A program made the translations under genes and the position numbers. From the NCBI GenBank assembly GCA_001939145.1, contig LSRX01000769.1, forward strand, positions 211,748 through 275,747: a DNA stretch of 64,000 nucleotides, read 5' to 3'. Below, piece after piece: positions 11,990 through 23,760 of this stretch. The notes under the pieces were generated by a model that saw only the letters and a program-made list of their open reading frames with translations, was not told where the DNA came from and made no database searches. The number at the start of each line of letters is the position of its first letter. Position 1 is the first letter of the stretch. Source of the stretch: Symbiodinium microadriaticum. Its lineage: Eukaryota; Sar; Dinophyceae; Suessiales; Symbiodiniaceae.

Positions 11990-13290
11990 TGCAGCTCAGG
12001 CACCAAGTACAAGAAGAGAACGCTCGCTAGCAGCATCGGGCGCCATCCCATCTGCTTGATGGCGGCAGCATCGCTCTCCAAACCCAGTCCGACCTGAAAT
12101 GCAGCTGCGCACATACAACGCGGAGAGAGTTAAAGAGAGCGGGAGAGACGAGAGAGTTAAAAAGGAATAGGCCAGCGAGAGTGAGAGACAGATGGAAAGC
12201 AAGACTCCAAGAGGACAGTTTAAAGAACTACAGAGGAAGACCAGGGGGGGCCCAGCGGGGGGGCATAGCAAGGCGGAAGGCGTCGGGACCCGTTCTCTCC
12301 AGGCGACCATGGCCAGTGCAGTGCACCAGGAACCGACTTCTGTCGCTTTCGCAGCAAGTTGAGGAGGCAAAGGCAGATATGAAGACATAACCTGAGCTGT
12401 GCAGACTTCCGCTTCGAAGCTTGATGCCCAGATGTGCCCCAGATCTGCCGGGACGCACACACGCCAAAGAAGGCAAATGCGAACCAAGGAGTTTGAATAC
12501 TCGTGGATCCACCTTCAGCCAGCCTGAATCATTGCGGTCACATGAAGCATTTTGACAACCGCCCGCATGCTCCGACAACAAGCGTGAAGAATTCCTTGAT
12601 AACGTCGGTCCTGCTGACGATAAAAAGGTAGGGAGCCAGCAACAGCACCCGCACCTGAGCATGTTGCAGACTGTGCGGAAGGCAGGAGCGGTAAAGTAAA
12701 GCATGGCAGAGCTGTGATCGATTCAAGGGGCCAATTTGGTCAGCAAGGCCGCAGAAGCCACACTGGGGGACATAGCATGGCCAGCGGCCACAACGCCGGC
12801 GACCTCGTAGACGGTGGCACCTGCCAACACTGTGACGAGAATCCGGGAGCATGAGGGAGACCACTCCGGCCTGTGTAGATCCCCATAGCCTTTGCAGATA
12901 ATGGTCCGGGAAGAATCGGCCACATGATCGGATACAGGAACATAGAGGTGATCCCAAATACCATAACAGTTGCCAAAGCAACTGAGACTTTTGAGCCGGA
13001 CGCCCCTTCCTTCTCGACGACTGGCGCTGCTGCCATGACCGCCGAAACGCCACAAATCGATGCACCCGTGGCAACAAGCAAAGCCACAGATCTGTCCACC
13101 CGCAGCACTTCGCCAGCCATCACGCCCACAGCCTGACTCACGTTCTGAGCAAACTCCCGAAGAGGAACACGCTCTGACCTTTCAGACGCTTAAGTCACCC
13201 GCAAGCGTTGAGAACACCATAGCCAGAGCTGAGCAAAAACTTCCCGGGCCCATTGTCAAGATCTGCTGCACCGATACGTTGAAACCGTAC
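11990..13290 (-). CDS. YeiH/UPF0324 family membrane protein (putative sulfate exporter), multi-exon
   Basis: Polytopic membrane protein of the YeiH family, known mainly from bacteria and proposed to export sulfate or small anions. Exons on the minus strand: about 13198-13290 (YGFNVSVQQILTMGPG); about 13130-12871 (VALLVATGASICGVSAVMAA, then the KVSVALATVMVFG and MFLYPIMWP helices); 12820-12732 (ATVYEVAGVVAAGHAMS); 12654-12611 (VRVLLLAPYLFIVS); 12499-12457 (IQTPWFAFAFFGVC); 12391-12308 (VMSSYLPLPP to TALAM); and 12093 to about 12040 (VGLGLESDAAAIKQMGWRP, then MLLASVLFLYLV). The order of GASICG, TVxEVAxVVAAGHA, PWF and GLxxD...GWRP is that of the family. Introns fixed by frame: 12821-12870 GC, 12655-12731 GC, 12392-12456 GC and 12094-12307 GT; 12500-12610 is probably GA. 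N-terminal helices are not located. Direction of transport and organelle are unknown. Confidence 0.92.
12121..12200. repeat. purine-rich GAGA tract
   Basis: A stretch of about 80 bases rich in GAGAG units lies inside the 12094-12307 intron of the YeiH-family gene. On the coding (minus) strand it forms a long CT-rich polypyrimidine run about 30-60 bases upstream of the TTTCAG acceptor at 12094. It could help acceptor recognition, or be a simple repeat tolerated in an intron. Confidence 0.6.
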
Positions 13291-13299
13291 CTCAGATCC

Positions 13300-14380
13300 T
13301 GATGTGCTTCACGACATACAGACGAGTTGACATGAGTTTACACTTGCTCTGCTTGATTCTGCTTGCAGTGCAGCTTCAAGATGATTCCAAGGCGTAGCAA
13401 TCGAGCTTTGGCAAAGGCCACGCCTCAAGATACGTGCTGGGCCCGTCCACGGGAGTCTGAAACTGTGGACCGGGCCCGTCAGGGTCATTTACTCAGCTTC
13501 CAATACATTCTGCAATAGTCTGCCCCACTAGCCTTCATAGAATCCGTTTCTGTGGTCTGCTTCCGACCACAGAACAACTGGTGCCGTGGTTGAGTTCTGC
13601 TTATTGTAACCATTTTCTATCCTGGCGACTTCACCAAGCCAACACTTAAACCGCTTAAGGTCCTGCCCGTCGTTGAGCACGTTGGGTTGGATGCAGCTGA
13701 AACTAATTGGGCGGACTTGGCCAAAAGCGCAGAATTCCGGCCTGGTTTCAGCATCGGCCGCACCTCTCGAGTCAAAGAGTTGCTCTTGGCGAGAACGGTA
13801 TTTCCCAGCAGCAGTCCTTTCGCCGATAGGCCGTCCAGAGTGCCACAGCAAATGCAATTGACCAGGCAACACTGCATGAAGAAAACTAGACTCGCTTTCC
13901 TGTCAAGGTGGCGTAAAGCAGTGGGCTGAAGGCACCACCGAAAAAATGCAACGATGCGACCCTTCTGGACACAGCCGCCATCGAAGCCTGGTGTCACCAG
14001 CAGGGGAGGGAAGGCTACCCAGGCGAACTCGTCGTGAACTTATCAGACCCGAAAAGCCGAAGGGGCAAAGCCAAGCAAGAGAAGCCATGCAGATCACATC
14101 AAAACAAGGTCCAGTCTGGAACCCAAAACCAAACCGAATGCCGCATGCACGTGCGAGAACGAACTACAGCGAAAACGAAACCTGTGTCTCCGCTCTAAAA
14201 AGCTCCACGCCCCATGAACGTTTGGGTCATCTCGGGTCCCCCGACCAGGGTCCCCGGAAGGTAACCCTGTCAAACGCTCGGTTGCCCCGTCGCCCCGTGC
14301 TCGCTCGCCCCAGCCCCGCCCTCTGCGTCCCCGTATGGGAGTGACCCGACCAAACAACCAAACGACCAAGGATGGGGTGC
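13300..14380. other. uncertain upstream region of the YeiH-family gene
   Basis: N-terminal exons of the transporter should lie here on the minus strand. One stretch near 13720-13850 reads SAKGLLLGNTVLAK and REVRPMLKPG. This is faintly like the family's N-terminal LLLG...N...PG segment, but I could not join it in frame to the next exon. From about 14220 to 14340 the DNA is notably C/G-rich. No other gene is defensible. Confidence 0.3.
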
Positions 14381-14384
14381 TAGG

Positions 14385-14476
14385 CATTGATGATGATGAT
14401 CATGAACCATGATCATGACGACGATGATGATGGTGATGATGATGATGATGATGATGATGGTGATGCTGCAGATGAT
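14385..14476. repeat. GAT trinucleotide repeat
   Basis: Imperfect GAT/GAC triplets run for about 90 bases. Read on the plus strand they give an aspartate run, but the frame has no other protein-like features. I treat it as a simple repeat rather than as a coding sequence. Confidence 0.9.
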
Positions 14477-15420
14477 GATCTATCCAACCACCATAACAAT
14501 GACATCAATGTGAATCAATGTGCACCCCTTTGGAATTCAAATGTCCGCAATGCAGCTACTTACTATCGCTCGATGCAGCCATGTATCGACGAAAGCTGTC
14601 CCCGGAAGCCTTTCCCGAATGAAGTCAACCGTGCTTCGTTCCTGGCCTGCACGGAAGCACGGCACAAAGCAGAGGCGCTCGGCACTCGCGGGCACCTGCC
14701 AAAGCCGTTCGTCCGCGTCCTCCGCGTATTCCGCGTCCTGGTGCCCTCGCCTCAAGGCCGAGGCCTGAGCCAAGGCCTGGCGCTTTGGAAAGAAACACCG
14801 AAGGACGGAAAGCACATGGACTGGAAGGACTTTCCCGAAACGCTGTTTAACACGCCGGGAACACCGAGAAAGTTGCATGGCCATGCCACCACAGACACGG
14901 TCAGCAGCAGCCCGCTTCCTCTAGGAGCCATGCAGCACGAAGGGTGCCGTGGGTTTGGCACACAGCCTCTACTGTTCCTTTCTGTGGTGCCAATCGATAG
15001 CGGATGCCGTTGCACCGAAGCTTCACGACTCCATGAATTTTGAGGTAGCTATCTTCGAAATCACGACGGCTGCGGGCGGTTGCGGCTGCAGCGCTCTGGG
15101 CCAGTAGTTCAGCATCGTCCAGGCGAAAAGGCGCTGCTGAGACAAGCCCTTCGCTGCTCAGGCACTCTTTTGTCAGAGATGGGTCATGGACGTGCTTCTC
15201 AGAAGCGTCTGCCCAGCATTGTTAGCTGTGAGGGGCACCTGTGCTGCATGTCTCGTAGGGTGCGAACATCAGCCTGAGTCGATTGCACTAGCAACAGTAC
15301 CTTGTCCACTTCTGCAACGACACCAGAGGAGTCGTAGATGGAAGCCCGCATGTAGATAGGTTCCTGTCCGGCTCCGTCGGGCGAGGAGTAGCGTTATGGA
15401 GCCATTCCTCCCGGTCCTCC

Positions 15421-16116
15421 CTATCGAGGGAGTCGGAAGATGGTGGGCACGTTTGGGCAGGGCTGTTGGTTTGTGCGGTGTACGCCAAACATGCCTATGC
15501 CAGAGCCATGAAACAACATCACCGTCGCCTTCCCAGCCTGTGCTGCTACCTTGAGCCCGACAGCTTGACTCAGTTGCAGCCCCAACTGCAACACCTGCAC
15601 AGCCGCGATCGGGAAGTACAGGACATCGCGAGATGGCGGGATTGAAGGCCTCCAGTGCCCTCTCAGGCCCCGAACAGCATTGGCCGGACTCCTCCGTGCC
15701 TCACGAACTCCGCGCATTAGCGTTGCAATTTTGTGACCAAGTGCATCGGGAGACATCCTGCCTCCACTCGTACGGCCCGCTGCCATAGCAAGAAAAGAAG
15801 TCAGGCCTTCGCAGATGCTGAAGGATCCGTGTAGAGTGCGAGAGTGCTTGGTGCAGAGAAGTCTGAGGCAGAGTCGCTGCCAGCGTTCGGCAGCACGCAG
15901 GCGATCCTCACTCCACCCAGCACCGAAGTGTGGAAAGGTAGAGGCTGGCGAAGGCGCGCCTGTGCGGAGCCGCCCTGCGCTTGAGCCTTTCAACTCGAAC
16001 TCGACTAGATGCTCGCAACCGGCAGCTTTCGTGTTCTGCACTCCTCGGCAAGAACTGGCCCAGCGAAGCCACGCAGGAAATGTTCCAAGCCACGGAGGTG
16101 GGCCTCGACACATCAC
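15421..16116 (-). CDS. hypothetical protein, minus strand
   Basis: An uninterrupted minus-strand frame of about 230 codons. The protein-like core runs from near 15900 (LRAAERWQRLCLRLLCTKHS) through SICEGLTSFLAMAAGRTSGG and MSPDALGHKIATLMRGVREA to SRDVLYFPIAAVQVLQLGLQ and AVGLKVAAQAGKATVMLFHG near 15510. No domain is recognised. Helical, alanine- and leucine-rich composition suggests a soluble helical protein. The first 60 residues are less convincing and may be intron. There is no neighbour-based clue to function. Confidence 0.42.
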   Translation of the reverse strand: MMCRGPPPWLGTFPAWLRWASSCRGVQNTKAAGCEHLVEFELKGSSAGRLRTGAPSPASTFPHFGAGWSEDRLRAAERWQRLCLRLLCTKHSRTLHGSFSICEGLTSFLAMAAGRTSGGRMSPDALGHKIATLMRGVREARRSPANAVRGLRGHWRPSIPPSRDVLYFPIAAVQVLQLGLQLSQAVGLKVAAQAGKATVMLFHGSGIGMFGVHRTNQQPCPNVPTIFRLPR

Positions 16117-16199
16117 CGAGTTTTGTCGTCAGGTGTGAAGGGCAAGCAAAGCTCAGCTGGTGACGGGGTTGTAGTGCAACAGCCGGTAAATGCCGGACA

Positions 16200-17390
16200 A
16201 TCGCCGCGTGATCTCTGAACTGCGGACCTCTGCGTGCAGCAAGCAGAGTAGCTTCCACGTCACTGTCACTAGACTCACTAGATCATCCAGCATCAGATTC
16301 GAAAGGCTCGGGCGCAAGAGTCATGTAGGATCCTCGCCTCAAACCGGCATATCCCAAACAAAGAGAGAGGTTCAAATCCAAGCCGAAATGCCGGCGCTAC
16401 AAAAGCAATCAACATCGTAAGACGGCACCTGGATTGCGGCGGTGGCGAAATCCAGGCCGCGAAAGGCCGTCAGGAAGCCAGTGACCTCAGTGGATGTCAC
16501 TGGCACCCTCCTGTACGCTCCTACCCAGTCATATTGAAGGAGTCACTGTTGAATCTGTTTTGCGGTCCCGAGGAAGCGAAAACATTCAAGGACCGGGCAC
16601 CACCCATGGGCCGCAAGGCTTGCAGAAATTGCGCCTCGGAGAATGTAAAATTTGCAGGGGAGGAAGCACCAGCAGCGCCATGGAAACAACTGCAACAATC
16701 AAAAATCGCAGTTCAATCCTACTTGGCGTACTCGGATGCTGCACAGCTGAGCTCTTGCGAGAGATAGAAGCTATGTCCCATGGCCGATGCCGACAACTCG
16801 AGTCGAGGCTAAACATTTAGTTCTGCTACGACGAGAGAGAGCAAGAGGGCATTGCGGAAACTGCAAGATGCGGGGCGACGCCGACCAATGGAGCCCCCGG
16901 GATACATCTCTGACTCAAGGGTGCTATCCTTTCCAGACTCGGCACTAGATCTCTACAAAACCATGACTCGAGTCGGAAATTGACCGCTTGTGCTGCGAGC
17001 ACTTCAGGGCTGGCTCTAGAATACCACATGTCTGACATTGTTGTATCTCGCTATGGTAGCTCTTTCGAGCAGGCGCCAGCAAGTAGCGAGAAATAATACA
17101 GTCGCTGAGGGCAAAACGAGGCGAGCTGGCGTCAATTCAGGCTCCTTCCTTTGGTGGCGCCCGCCGAGACAGAATCACAGTGCACACACGTAATGTTCAC
17201 CTCTGGGGCTGCTACGCAGGATTCTTGCTGCCTTGATTGATGGTGGCCTTAAGCCTCAGGCTAGTCCGAAACTTGCAACTTCAGCAAGGTTCCCGCAGAG
17301 CAGGCCGTAAGCTAGAAGTCTTCTCTGACTGTCAAGTTCTTTCAGCGACAGGATGCATTAGAACCACCTTTTCGACTCTAGCACCTCCTC
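16200..17390. other. no supportable gene
   Basis: Only short frames are open on either strand. A sequence resembling a tRNA B box (GGTTCAAATCC at about 16369) has no matching A box or foldable arms around it. The segment looks like intergenic or intronic DNA. Confidence 0.5.
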
Positions 17391-17839
17391 TTTCACTCTA
17401 GGTGAGAGAGGGGGCGGGCAAGGAAGAAAGTGGAGAGCCTCAAGCAAGACGGAACCGATGTTGGAGACGACGCCCAGACAGATTGGAACCGGAGCTTAAG
17501 AGACCCGAACGCACTTGACAGGAGGATGTTGCAAGACTGCTCAGCTAGCTGGACGCGCTGCAACAAGAACAGCAGGTGTCCAACTGACAGCCATGCTGCT
17601 CCGACTGCGGTTTCCACGACAGTACAGCGACTTCTGGCCACGGGCATCAGTGTTAGGCCCGGCATTCTTACTAAAGCAGCATGAGTGTGCACAGCAACAG
17701 GGAATCGCGTGGAACAATCAAGAATCAACAACATCTGTCGCAGCTCTCAGGGCAAACTGCGCCAGTGGCACAGTGTAAACAGCATCTCAGCCACACAGCC
17801 ACAGACTGAAGGACACAAGCAAACACTACGAATAGCAGG

Positions 17840-17955
17840 CACTGGGATTCCAGCAGAGTGCCGTTCTCTTCAATCGCAGAAAGCAGCCAAGCCACTTGAT
17901 CCGCGAGAACCTGCTCTGATTTCCGGGCTCCAAAACGTGCCGCTTCATCAGCTGT
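17840..17955 (-). CDS. isolated exon, unknown protein
   Basis: After a clear acceptor (GCTTACAG) the minus strand reads ADEAARFGARKSEQVLADQV then AWLLSAIEENGTLLES, about 38 residues of helical, protein-like sequence. Flanking exons are not identified. A stretch at 17400-17700 on the same strand is open but not convincing. Function unknown. Confidence 0.35.
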
Positions 17956-18289
17956 AAGCAGCAAAGAAGATTTCACAGTCGAGGCATGCTTCCAACTGGA
18001 AACAGCTGAAGCACCATGTAAGGTCACGATGAGAAAGCCCAAGAACTGTCAGCGAAACTGGAGATCTACTGTGTAAATCAGGTATGCTAGATTGTAAACG
18101 CATGGGAACCCGGTGCTCTAGGCTACATGCCACCTACTCGTATCACAACAGCGAAGGGGGCTCCGACTAAGCCTTAGGATGGGGAGAAGGATGTTCTAAG
18201 GATTCTAAGGCACGGAGTGGGTGGGAATCTGTGACCCGTACTAAATCAAAGAGACGGACCCAATGCAAGGACGACTAGAGAAGCAGCGA

Positions 18290-19450
18290 ATTTTATTGAA
18301 AGCAGGTGTTCGGCTCGAAAAATGACAAAAGCGGATCCCAGGAAGTTGCAACAGCATGTCGAAGTTCAAGATGCCCAGAAGCTTGTCCTTGAATTGCCAT
18401 GACTCCTTTGGCATGTTGGCCAATGCTCCTTCGTCGATGCATCGTTTTGGGGTTGCCTGGATTTTGGCTGCACCAAGGAGAAGCCTAAAGCCCAAGCCTG
18501 GCCAAGCAAGAGCAAGTGCGGGGTGCAACACAGACGGAGGCCTTTTCCCAAGCGGGATCCCCGGTGTTTTACAGGCTTCTTCGTGCGAGCCTGAAGCCCT
18601 AGTACAAAGCCACGAAGCCTTCCGTGTTGAAGGAGCCGTGGGCCGCCTCGCTTCCCTGTCGGTGCAGCTATCTCGCTGCCTTAGCTATTTATGGGCGGCG
18701 ATGGCAGCGACTCTGCCTTTTTTTTCGGCGGCTCCTCGCGTTGCTGCAAAGTGAGCACGAAGGCAGCCCGCAGTACTGACCGCTCGGCTTCAAGGATCTT
18801 CAAGGCTTGGCTTTGCTCGGGCTAGCTGCATCGAGTGCCCCGTTGGAGGACCAAAACTGACACCCCGGGACTTCGATGCCGAGGTGTCCGGTGCGAGCGT
18901 TGCTGCTGCCAGCAAAGGTGAAAGCTTCAGCTGACGGAGGTTCCTGAGGTTGAGCTGATCGCGCAGCAGCTGTCGCATCCAGCGAGTGCACCACCGAGCT
19001 GCAGCGCTCCGGCCGGTCGTTGCGGGCGAAAGTGTTCATTCACCATCCCTTCCTCTCGGTGACTTGCTCCGTGCCTCGGAGACGCCCTGACAAGCCCAGA
19101 ACTGGGGCCCCGACCCTCCACAGCCGAGAAGGCTCTGCACCTCTGTAGTGCCTGTCGCTCCAGCGCCTCGAACTCTCTTGGAAGCGATGCCGAGTTGCCG
19201 ACTTTGCTTCTGTGTCAAGGTCTGAGGGTTGTGCACCAAGGTTTGCGCAACTGTGTAGAGCCCTTCCAGGTGTTCAACCTTCCAGTGCAGAGAGGACATG
19301 CAGATCTCAGTCGGTGCTTTTCGGGAGCCTCGTGCTTCACCAGCCATCCGATCTCTGCCAGGGCTTCGATGACAGACACTCGCTTAATGCGTGCCTTCTC
19401 CAAGGCCTGGCAACAGCGTCTTGCTGGCAACAGCGAAAGAGAAGGAAGGC
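18290..19450 (-). CDS. unknown helical protein with one exact GC-AG intron
   Basis: At 19329-19430 the minus strand reads LEKARIKRVSVIEALAEIGW then LVKHE. A 50-base intron (19279-19328, GC...AG, next base G) restores the frame to VEHLEGLYTVAQTLVHNPQT then LTQKQSRQLGIASKRVRG. Further stretches that look coding are at 18990-18800 (two possible frames, one with TSASKSRGVSFGPPTGHSMQ) and 18290-18430 (RCIDEGALANMPKESWQFKD then KLLGILNFDMLLQLPGIR). Their connection is inferred from strand and spacing only. The first part is strongly helical and charged. I recognise no family. Confidence 0.5.
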
Positions 19451-19689
19451 AACTCGAACCGAGGACACGATGGAGGGGATGATGAAGACATGTGAAGACT
19501 GTGTCGCGAGCCGATGATGTTAATCAAAGCCCTTCAACTTCCTTCATGCAGCACGGCCACATGCGACTGCTCTCGTTGTAGCAGTGCAGTCGGACTAGGT
19601 CACAGAAGGCCCCCAAGCCTTTGACAAATAAGTGGCAAAGCATGATGCCGTCTGATCGTGTCAGTATGTTGACAGACCCGTGTAGTTGA

Positions 19690-21660
19690 ATTTACGTCCA
19701 GTTCCTTCGTTCGTCAGAGTTGCACACCAAGCCACGAAACACCCGCCTCGTGTTGTCGAAGAAGTTGAGACAGGTTGATTTTCTCGAATTTGTCGAGGAA
19801 GTTCTCGACCCCTCCAACCTTGCTGCCGCACACAAATCAGGATCTAACGGAAACGATTGGTCTCGGAGGCGAACAGGACCGGCATCATCATTAATTACAA
19901 GTATTTGAGTTCTGTTGCGGTCCGACGTAGGCCATGAAGTTTGCCATGCTCGCCTCTCTACTCTGTACTTTGGATCCTGTTGAAAGAAAAAGAACTCAAC
20001 ACAATTCAGAAAGTCACGTCCTGCTGTGGTCCCGCTCCCTAAACTCTCCACCTCAAGACAAGCCTGACCTCGGCCCCTGAATTTCAAGGAAGACACATGC
20101 ACGGATTTGTATTTCAACAGCCACTTCTGCAGGTAGCTGAAGTTGCTGAAAACAAAGGCTGCTTACAGGCCCAAACCCTACATCCGGGGTCCTGTCAGAG
20201 GCACCCTGGGCGTTTGCTATCTACGACTAGGAGCGGAGCAGGGCGCGCATCCGCCTCCAGCGAGTCGACCCTCCTGGACCCTTTTCCAAAGCTCTTGTTG
20301 TTGATAGAGGTGCGTCTCTTTCGATCCCCTGTCCTAGTTATCGAAAACACGACATCGTGCTGTGACAAATTCCGACAGGACTCGTTGACCATGAGACCTC
20401 CGAGGCCTGCGAGTTTGCTCGTCTTCTTCCTATGCGGTCCGTTTCATCCCTGGCTCCGGCGAACCTCCTTGAAGCGCTTCACGAGACGCTGGCGCTGCCT
20501 GTGAAGCGCATTCATTTTAACACTTCCGTTGACCCGACGGGCTGTGCTTGGGGCCTGAGTGTAAGATCGTCTCCTCGGCGCTTCCTGCGCCATTGGCTGC
20601 TTCGCAGAGATGTCCAAATGCAAGCAAGTCAAATGATGAGAGACAAGAGAAAGCCACCTTTCTTCCAGATGCGAGTGCAATAAATCCTTCCGGCCGCGTG
20701 CAAAGCTTTCTCTTCAGTGCCGCATCACCTAGCATCGATCCTACCAGCGCATGTCCTCCAGCTTCTCTGCGTCGTGAACCGCCAGCCACCAGTCCTGCTT
20801 GCAAGGCAACTAACCGCCGGCCACAAAAAGCATCCGAAATAGATTTGTCCTTCGAAGTAAGCTCGTTGAGCTTGCGCCGTATCACACCCAAACCTGACTT
20901 TAACTTTGTTTGGCACACACCTTTGTGACAGCCTTTGTGCCTAAGTTCCGGCAAAGTGGCAATGCAAGTCCCCCTTGAGCTTTGCGAGATCCACCCCCTT
21001 GAGCGCGTGCCAGAACGCATGGAAGCCACCCGCCTGCTGTGTCATGACATGCCAGGTCTCCAGAGCTGGAAGCTGATACGAGAACTTTTCAGCCTCACCT
21101 TGTGCAGCGACACTAAACAACAATCGCAAGAACCACGAGCTGAGCATGCAAGACTAGGTCATGACAGCTTGCCTGCACCACTCGCTCTACAAACTCGTGC
21201 AGCATGGCGTTGCGAATGCGGCCTCCAAGGCAGGGGGGTCTAGGACAGGAACGCGGCAACCCTTGCAGTTCTCTACCAGGTCCGTTCCGATGCGGCCTGC
21301 ATCCTCTCCATGGCCAAAGCAGAAGCGCGGCCTTGCCAAGCACCGGAACTTCGCGATACTTCGCGGTTGCTTTTTATGTTGGCTCAGGTTCAGGCGACTC
21401 TTCGGTGCCATCCATGCCATCCAGAGGGCGTGCGAGCCTTAGCAATGCTTTCTTGGGCTTTCCCCCCAAGCTGGCGCGACCGAGCTTCACTCCCAGCTCG
21501 TCGCAAGAGGCCGACCATGTGAAGAAAGTCCTTGGCCTGATGTCCAGTCTCCGACCCGCACCGTCGCTGCCTGCCTGATCTACATTGAGAGGCCGCGGCC
21601 GCGACTCCTTCTAAACTATCAAGAAACCTGAGAAAAACATGCTCTGAATTCGCGAAAGGA
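19690..21660 (-). CDS. unknown multi-exon protein
   Basis: Several protein-like minus-strand segments follow one another. 21660-21500 has FANSEHVFLRFLDSLEGV; about 21370-21270 has GHGEDAGRIGTDLVENCKGC with a CxxC pair. 21240-21190 has RIRNAMLHEFVERVVQ, bounded by an AG|G acceptor and a GC donor. 21110-20965 has FSYQLPALETWHVMTQQAGG then FHAFWHALKGVDLAKLK; 20900-20560 has LNELTSKDKSISDAFCGRRL and LASGRKVAFSCLSSFDLLAF. 20370-20200 has HDVVFSITRTGDRKRRTSIN and 20050-19790 has TAGRDFLNCVEFFFFQQDP and ILVINDDAGPVRLRDQSFPL. No family is recognised, and this may be one gene or two. The frame stays open to a stop near 19692. Confidence 0.42.
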
Positions 21661-21812
21661 GCAGAGGAGCAGCCCTCAGGCATGCACAAACGCGGGCCGC
21701 CATTTGCGGAAAGCAAAGCAATCACCTGCAAGCAGTGGATGTGCCACGAGGGAAAGCTTTGAACAGCTTGAGAACTTATTTTGGCGCTAAATAGCGGGCA
21801 CGCTAAAATTAA

Positions 21813-21855
21813 AACATGTATGTATATATATATATATATATACACACACAAACAT
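21813..21855. repeat. TA/CA dinucleotide repeat
   Basis: An alternating TATATATA tract passing into CACACA, about 40 bases. It gives artificial tyrosine/isoleucine frames on both strands. It is a simple repeat with no gene. Confidence 0.95.
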
Positions 21856-21859
21856 CATA

Positions 21860-23220
21860 CAAGTCGCTACCAGAATCCAGTCCTGGCAGTCCCTGGTGCT
21901 GGACATGGACCGTACTGGACGCTCTCCGGCTGCCTTCTTCCAGGTCTCGATTTGGGCTTCTGATGGCCCTCCTTGGCAATCGAAGCGAGGAGGGTTTCAG
22001 CACTTTTCGCACGTGGCACTACTAGCCTTGGGATACGACCATCCTCCAGCTTAAATGACCTAGCCAATGAGATTGAGCACAACAAGCTCGTAGCGCTGTT
22101 TGCTACGCAAACACCACAAGGATGCTGCTTTTGTGTAAGTCCTGCTTCGTGGAGAACGTCGAGACCTCAAAGGCTCAAGTGGGCTCCGGCGCTCTTGTTT
22201 CATGCTCTGCGAAGTCATGAAAGACAACCTGCATTTTGCGGCTGCCCAAGATCAACCATGACTGTCGACACACGACCTCTCAGCAAGCCACACTCCTCGA
22301 AGTGCTTGATGTTGGTTGCCTTCATACAAGAACTTTCGTACGGTAAGCATGTTACATGCAAAGCAGTGAAAGCAGCAAAAGCAGAACACACCCTGATTTA
22401 TTCCACTCGAGTACTAGTACGGTGTGCTCGTTATCAACAAGTAACAAGAATTGCGCAAACCGGATGTCGCAGCAGTGATCAGAGACCAGACGAAGAATGA
22501 CACACGGCTGAATCCGGCTTGTGCGCCGGAGCTCTGCTTCGGAACGAGCCGGATCAAACTTCATCACACAGTCTCGCAATGCTCAACTATTATCGAAGTC
22601 TCTACAATCGTCCTTCGCAAACTTCGCAAGGGGAACCTCTACGCGTTGGCATATGTTGTCTGGTCCTCCGAAGCTGTTCGCCTGCTGCGGACAATGCTGA
22701 AACACGTATCGCGACGAGGGAACGTTCTTGGGGGCCCTGGCCAACGAAACCAAGTTCTCCCAGGGCCTGGGAAAGAAGCATCTGACTGAAAAGGGCGCTT
22801 CAGGGCCTTTTCCGAGGCCGCGACTCGAACTCCGGGTCCAAGTTCACGGGCTCAGCCTCGGGAGCCGCAGGCAGCTGGCCTGGAACCGAGACACGCAAGC
22901 GGCAGACAGAGTGGGTCTGGATTTCTTCGGAAGCCGCCCGGGGGGGAATCCATGTTCCCACGTTCCGCAGCGCACCCCCGCCCCACCTTCCAGACTCTCC
23001 AGGTCCGGCACATCGCTCTCGAGCGGTGCTGGCACTTCGCTCTTGGGCTTCAGAAGCCTCTCCAGGCAAACGCAGAACATTCGGAGCGGCATCGGTCGCC
23101 ATGTCAGGTCAGCCTGGCAGCACCAAGAAATTCCACACCTCGCTCCAGTCGTTCCAAACTGTCTGCCTTGGTCGGCAGCACTGCTACGCAAGAGTCAAAA
23201 GAGCAGTCCAGAGACCTCCA
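21860..23220. other. no supportable gene
   Basis: Frames of up to about 180 codons are open on both strands, but none reads like a conserved protein. I cannot assign coding sense here. It is probably intergenic or intronic sequence. Confidence 0.4.
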
Positions 23221-23226
23221 CAAGAC

Positions 23227-23760
23227 TCACAACAGCACCAAGATGCCTTGTGGAAAAGATGCATTAACCTGGTGATCCCTTCCAGTCCACTTCCTTTGGC
23301 AATCTGTAGCAGCTCCTGAAATCGGGGCTCGCGTCAGGCAGCAGCTCTCCATCAACAAGTTGCGAGGATTTGCCTGGAGCATGTGTTGGATCGGAGCGGC
23401 TTGTTCTATCCTGGCACAAGGGCCACGGTCGTGCAAAATGTCTGCGCTTGTCATGCTTCCATACACTAGACAGTTCAGTCTGAACGTCGCAAACAGGCAG
23501 GCCCGCGAAGCTGGCCCAGGCAAGATGCAAACCAGAGCTTCGCTTGCCCCACCCACACTGGATCCTGCAAGCACAGAGCCCAGGAACTGAGCATCGGGAC
23601 CAACGCGTTCAGACAGGAACGGGGAACAGGCAGGCCTGTCTCGATGGCTCCAACTGTCGAAGAGACCGCATCGGTAACCGTATCTTCCAGCACCTCGCCT
23701 GCAGAAAATCGTCTTGGTATGCCTGCTACATCTGCTGACAGAGTGGGGAAGGGTGTTCAG
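23227..23760 (-). CDS. possible exons of an unknown protein
   Basis: A minus-strand segment after an AG acceptor near 23730 reads AGEVLEDTVTDAVSSTVGAI in one frame. Further down (about 23510-23290) another frame reads LFATFRLNCLVYGSMTSADI then LHDRGPCARIEQAAPIQHML and QANPRNLLMES. Frame change implies an intron. This could be the 3' part of the gene at 24-25 kb. No family recognised. Confidence 0.32.
   Translation of the reverse strand: MNTLPHSVSRCSRHTKTIFCRRGAGRYGYRCGLFDSWSHRDRPACSPFLSERVGPDAQFLGSVLAGSSVGGASEALVCILPGPASRACLFATFRLNCLVYGSMTSADILHDRGPCARIEQAAPIQHMLQANPRNLLMESCCLTRAPISGAATDCQRKWTGRDHQVNASFPQGILVLL

Noticed and set aside
14387..15043. Plus-strand frame of 218 codons beginning with a long aspartate run
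   Set aside because: The start is a GAT trinucleotide repeat, and the rest has no conserved-looking segment and opposes the local gene direction.
16369..16379. tRNA B-box-like sequence GGTTCAAATCC, and a similar GGTTCGATCCC near 48718
   Set aside because: Neither has a matching A box or foldable acceptor, D and anticodon arms. The second lies in a region with exon-like text on the minus strand.
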